Shown one piece after another: positions 6,081 to 7,107 of a stretch of 7,107 nt of DNA. The position numbers were made by a program, and so were the translations under genes. Source of the DNA: Alphaproteobacteria bacterium (GTDB taxonomy: Bacteria > Pseudomonadota > Alphaproteobacteria > M2410); NCBI GenBank assembly GCA_021774955.1, contig JAJFIN010000336.1, positions 1-7,107 on the forward strand, in the 5' to 3' direction. Below the pieces are notes generated by a model. The model ran no database searches, had not been told where the DNA came from, and saw only the letters and a list, made by a program, of their open reading frames with translations. The stretch's first letter is position 1, and the number at the start of each line of letters is the position of its first letter.

Positions 6081-6956
6081 CTATATCTTTGTGTTCGAGA
6101 GCTCCACTAATGTTCGCCGGATGTGCACCGCCAATCGTTCTGCGCGATAATCTGCCGAGGCGTAATTGTCGCCAACGAACTCCATGCCTCCAAGATTGTC
6201 GCGCACCAGTAAATCGACCGCTCTCTCATCTGAGAGAACAATGCCCTCCAATGCCTGCTCCAATGATCGCAAGCGTTGTGGTGTTGCAAGCGCGCCAGAG
6301 GCGGCGATGCGCGCCCAAGAACACTGACCGTGAGAATCAAGTTTGAGAAGAACTGCCACGCCCGCGATACTCCAACCGATAGAAATATGTTTGCATTTGC
6401 GATAGGCAAAGCGTGCGTCAACCGGCATGGCTGGAAGACGGGCCCATGTCACGATCTCACCACGGCCTATACGCGTGGCCCGCGGCTTGGCGATAAAGGT
6501 TTCAAGTGAAACGGGGTCCGAATTTTCCAAACCATGCAGCACCACCGTCGCGTCATGGACCAGCCCCGCCGGTACCCAGTCGCCCGCAGGGTCGGCTTCG
6601 CAAAAAGCACCGACGAGCGTACCACGGCGCCGGATCATCGGATCGCCTGCTGAAGCCGCTACCTCAAGAAAAATGGGGGCCCGCTCACTGATGAATGGAT
6701 GATGGACGAATTCAGCCTGCCGCATCATGGCGCCAACATGGAGGGTGTCCTTCTCAACACGCACGTCACTGAGCTCGTCGATCCCACCGAGATCAAGCAC
6801 CATCGTGGGTTTGCGTTTTCGCTTCTTCAACGCGCTCAGAAGGCTCTGGCCTCCAGCCAGGATCGCAATGTCAGCATCAACACCACTTTTCAGCAACAAA
6901 TCGTGAGCATCTGGAAGTGTCGTTGGACGGGCATAGTCGAAGGCAACAGGGATCAT
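6081..6956 (-). CDS. FAD-binding medium subunit of a molybdenum hydroxylase (xanthine dehydrogenase/CoxM family)
   Basis: The FAD subunit of a three-part Mo hydroxylase, passing electrons from the [2Fe-2S] subunit to an acceptor. It has 291 residues from the preferred ATG, typical of the family. The first FAD motif is AGGQSLL (34-40), where CoxM has AGGHS. The second, RRRGTLVGAFCEADPAGDW (109-127), corresponds to the TIGG loop and carries Val for the first Gly. The C-terminal domain is seen in SIAGVAVLLKL, ARIAASGALATPQR and SADYRAERLAVHIRRTL. No 40-residue insertion with a Cys cluster is present, which argues against a 4-hydroxybenzoyl-CoA reductase beta subunit. The ATG at 6956 is chosen because AAGGAGG (6970-6964) stands 7 bases upstream; a TTG just before it would add one residue. 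Its A overlaps the last base of the large-subunit stop (TGATG), a classic coupling signal. Confidence 0.9.
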   Translation of the reverse strand: MIPVAFDYARPTTLPDAHDLLLKSGVDADIAILAGGQSLLSALKKRKRKPTMVLDLGGIDELSDVRVEKDTLHVGAMMRQAEFVHHPFISERAPIFLEVAASAGDPMIRRRGTLVGAFCEADPAGDWVPAGLVHDATVVLHGLENSDPVSLETFIAKPRATRIGRGEIVTWARLPAMPVDARFAYRKCKHISIGWSIAGVAVLLKLDSHGQCSWARIAASGALATPQRLRSLEQALEGIVLSDERAVDLLVRDNLGGMEFVGDNYASADYRAERLAVHIRRTLVELSNTKI

Positions 6957-7107
6957 CAATTGCCCTCCTTGTCGGCAGACTTGATGGCCGTCAATACTCT
7001 TTCCGGCGTGAACGGCATGTCAACCTCGCGAACACCCAGTGGCCACAATGCGTCAATCACCGCGTTCGCAATAGCCGGTGGCGCAGCTATAGTACCTGCT
7101 TCACCGA
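6956..7107 (-). CDS. C-terminus of molybdopterin-binding large subunit of a molybdenum hydroxylase (partial)
   Basis: The last 49 codons are visible; the rest lies beyond the right edge. The reading frame opens with GEAGTIAAPPAIANAVIDAL and continues with LGVREVDMPFTPERV to a TGA at 6958-6956. GEAG is the loop holding the catalytic Glu of xanthine dehydrogenase/CoxL-type enzymes, and the Glu is present in the second visible codon. The small [2Fe-2S] subunit should be encoded further upstream. The substrate pocket is outside the window, so the hydroxylated compound cannot be inferred. The fragment runs straight into the medium subunit, giving the order large then medium, unlike the medium-small-large order of carboxydotrophic CO dehydrogenase operons. 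Confidence 0.85.
   Translation of the reverse strand, partial: GEAGTIAAPPAIANAVIDALWPLGVREVDMPFTPERVLTAIKSADKEGN

Noticed and set aside
6081..7107. 4-hydroxybenzoyl-CoA reductase
   Set aside because: The medium subunit has no inserted 4Fe-4S loop with clustered cysteines and is of ordinary length.
6081..7107. Aerobic CO dehydrogenase (coxMSL)
   Set aside because: Gene order is large then medium and the neighbours are CoA-ester enzymes. The Cys-containing active-site loop of CoxL is outside the window, so this cannot be settled, but nothing favours it.

Overview
The window looks like accessory catabolic DNA from a proteobacterium. The evidence is general: bacterial Shine-Dalgarno (SD) sites, tightly packed genes, TetR and DeoR regulators of proteobacterial type, an IS6-family insertion-sequence remnant and a molybdenum-hydroxylase gene set. 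Base composition is near balanced by eye. No gene allows a genus to be named.

Left part, + strand (1-1957). A DeoR-family repressor (64-843) has a good SD and a short palindrome upstream. Eight bases after its stop lies a 390 bp IS6-family element (851-1240). Both terminal inverted repeats survive, but the transposase is reduced to broken N-terminal and C-terminal pieces. A 135 bp spacer follows, carrying a perfect 17 bp palindrome that is a likely TetR operator. A TetR/AcrR-family regulator then begins (1376-1957).

Right part, - strand (7107 down to 2008). Six genes run leftward as one apparent operon, converging on the TetR gene. In transcription order they are: the C-terminus of a xanthine-dehydrogenase/CoxL-type molybdopterin large subunit (cut by the window edge), its FAD-binding medium subunit, a crotonase (enoyl-CoA hydratase/isomerase), a type III (CaiB/BaiF) CoA-transferase, a full-length fumarylacetoacetase-type hydrolase and an uncharacterised 239-residue protein. 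Junctions are a 1-base overlap, a 48-base gap, 2 bases, 11 bases and a 17-base overlap, so transcriptional and partly translational coupling is likely.

Taken together, the operon reads as a pathway for an organic acid, perhaps aromatic or heteroaromatic. The acid would be activated to a CoA thioester (CaiB), hydroxylated by the Mo/FAD enzyme, hydrated or hydrolysed by the crotonase, and a resulting diketo acid split by the fumarylacetoacetase homologue. The order of steps and the substrate are inference. No homogentisate dioxygenase or maleylacetoacetate isomerase is present here, so the ordinary tyrosine/homogentisate route is not supported within the window. The TetR protein is the nearest candidate regulator. 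The DeoR protein may belong to a different unit to the left.
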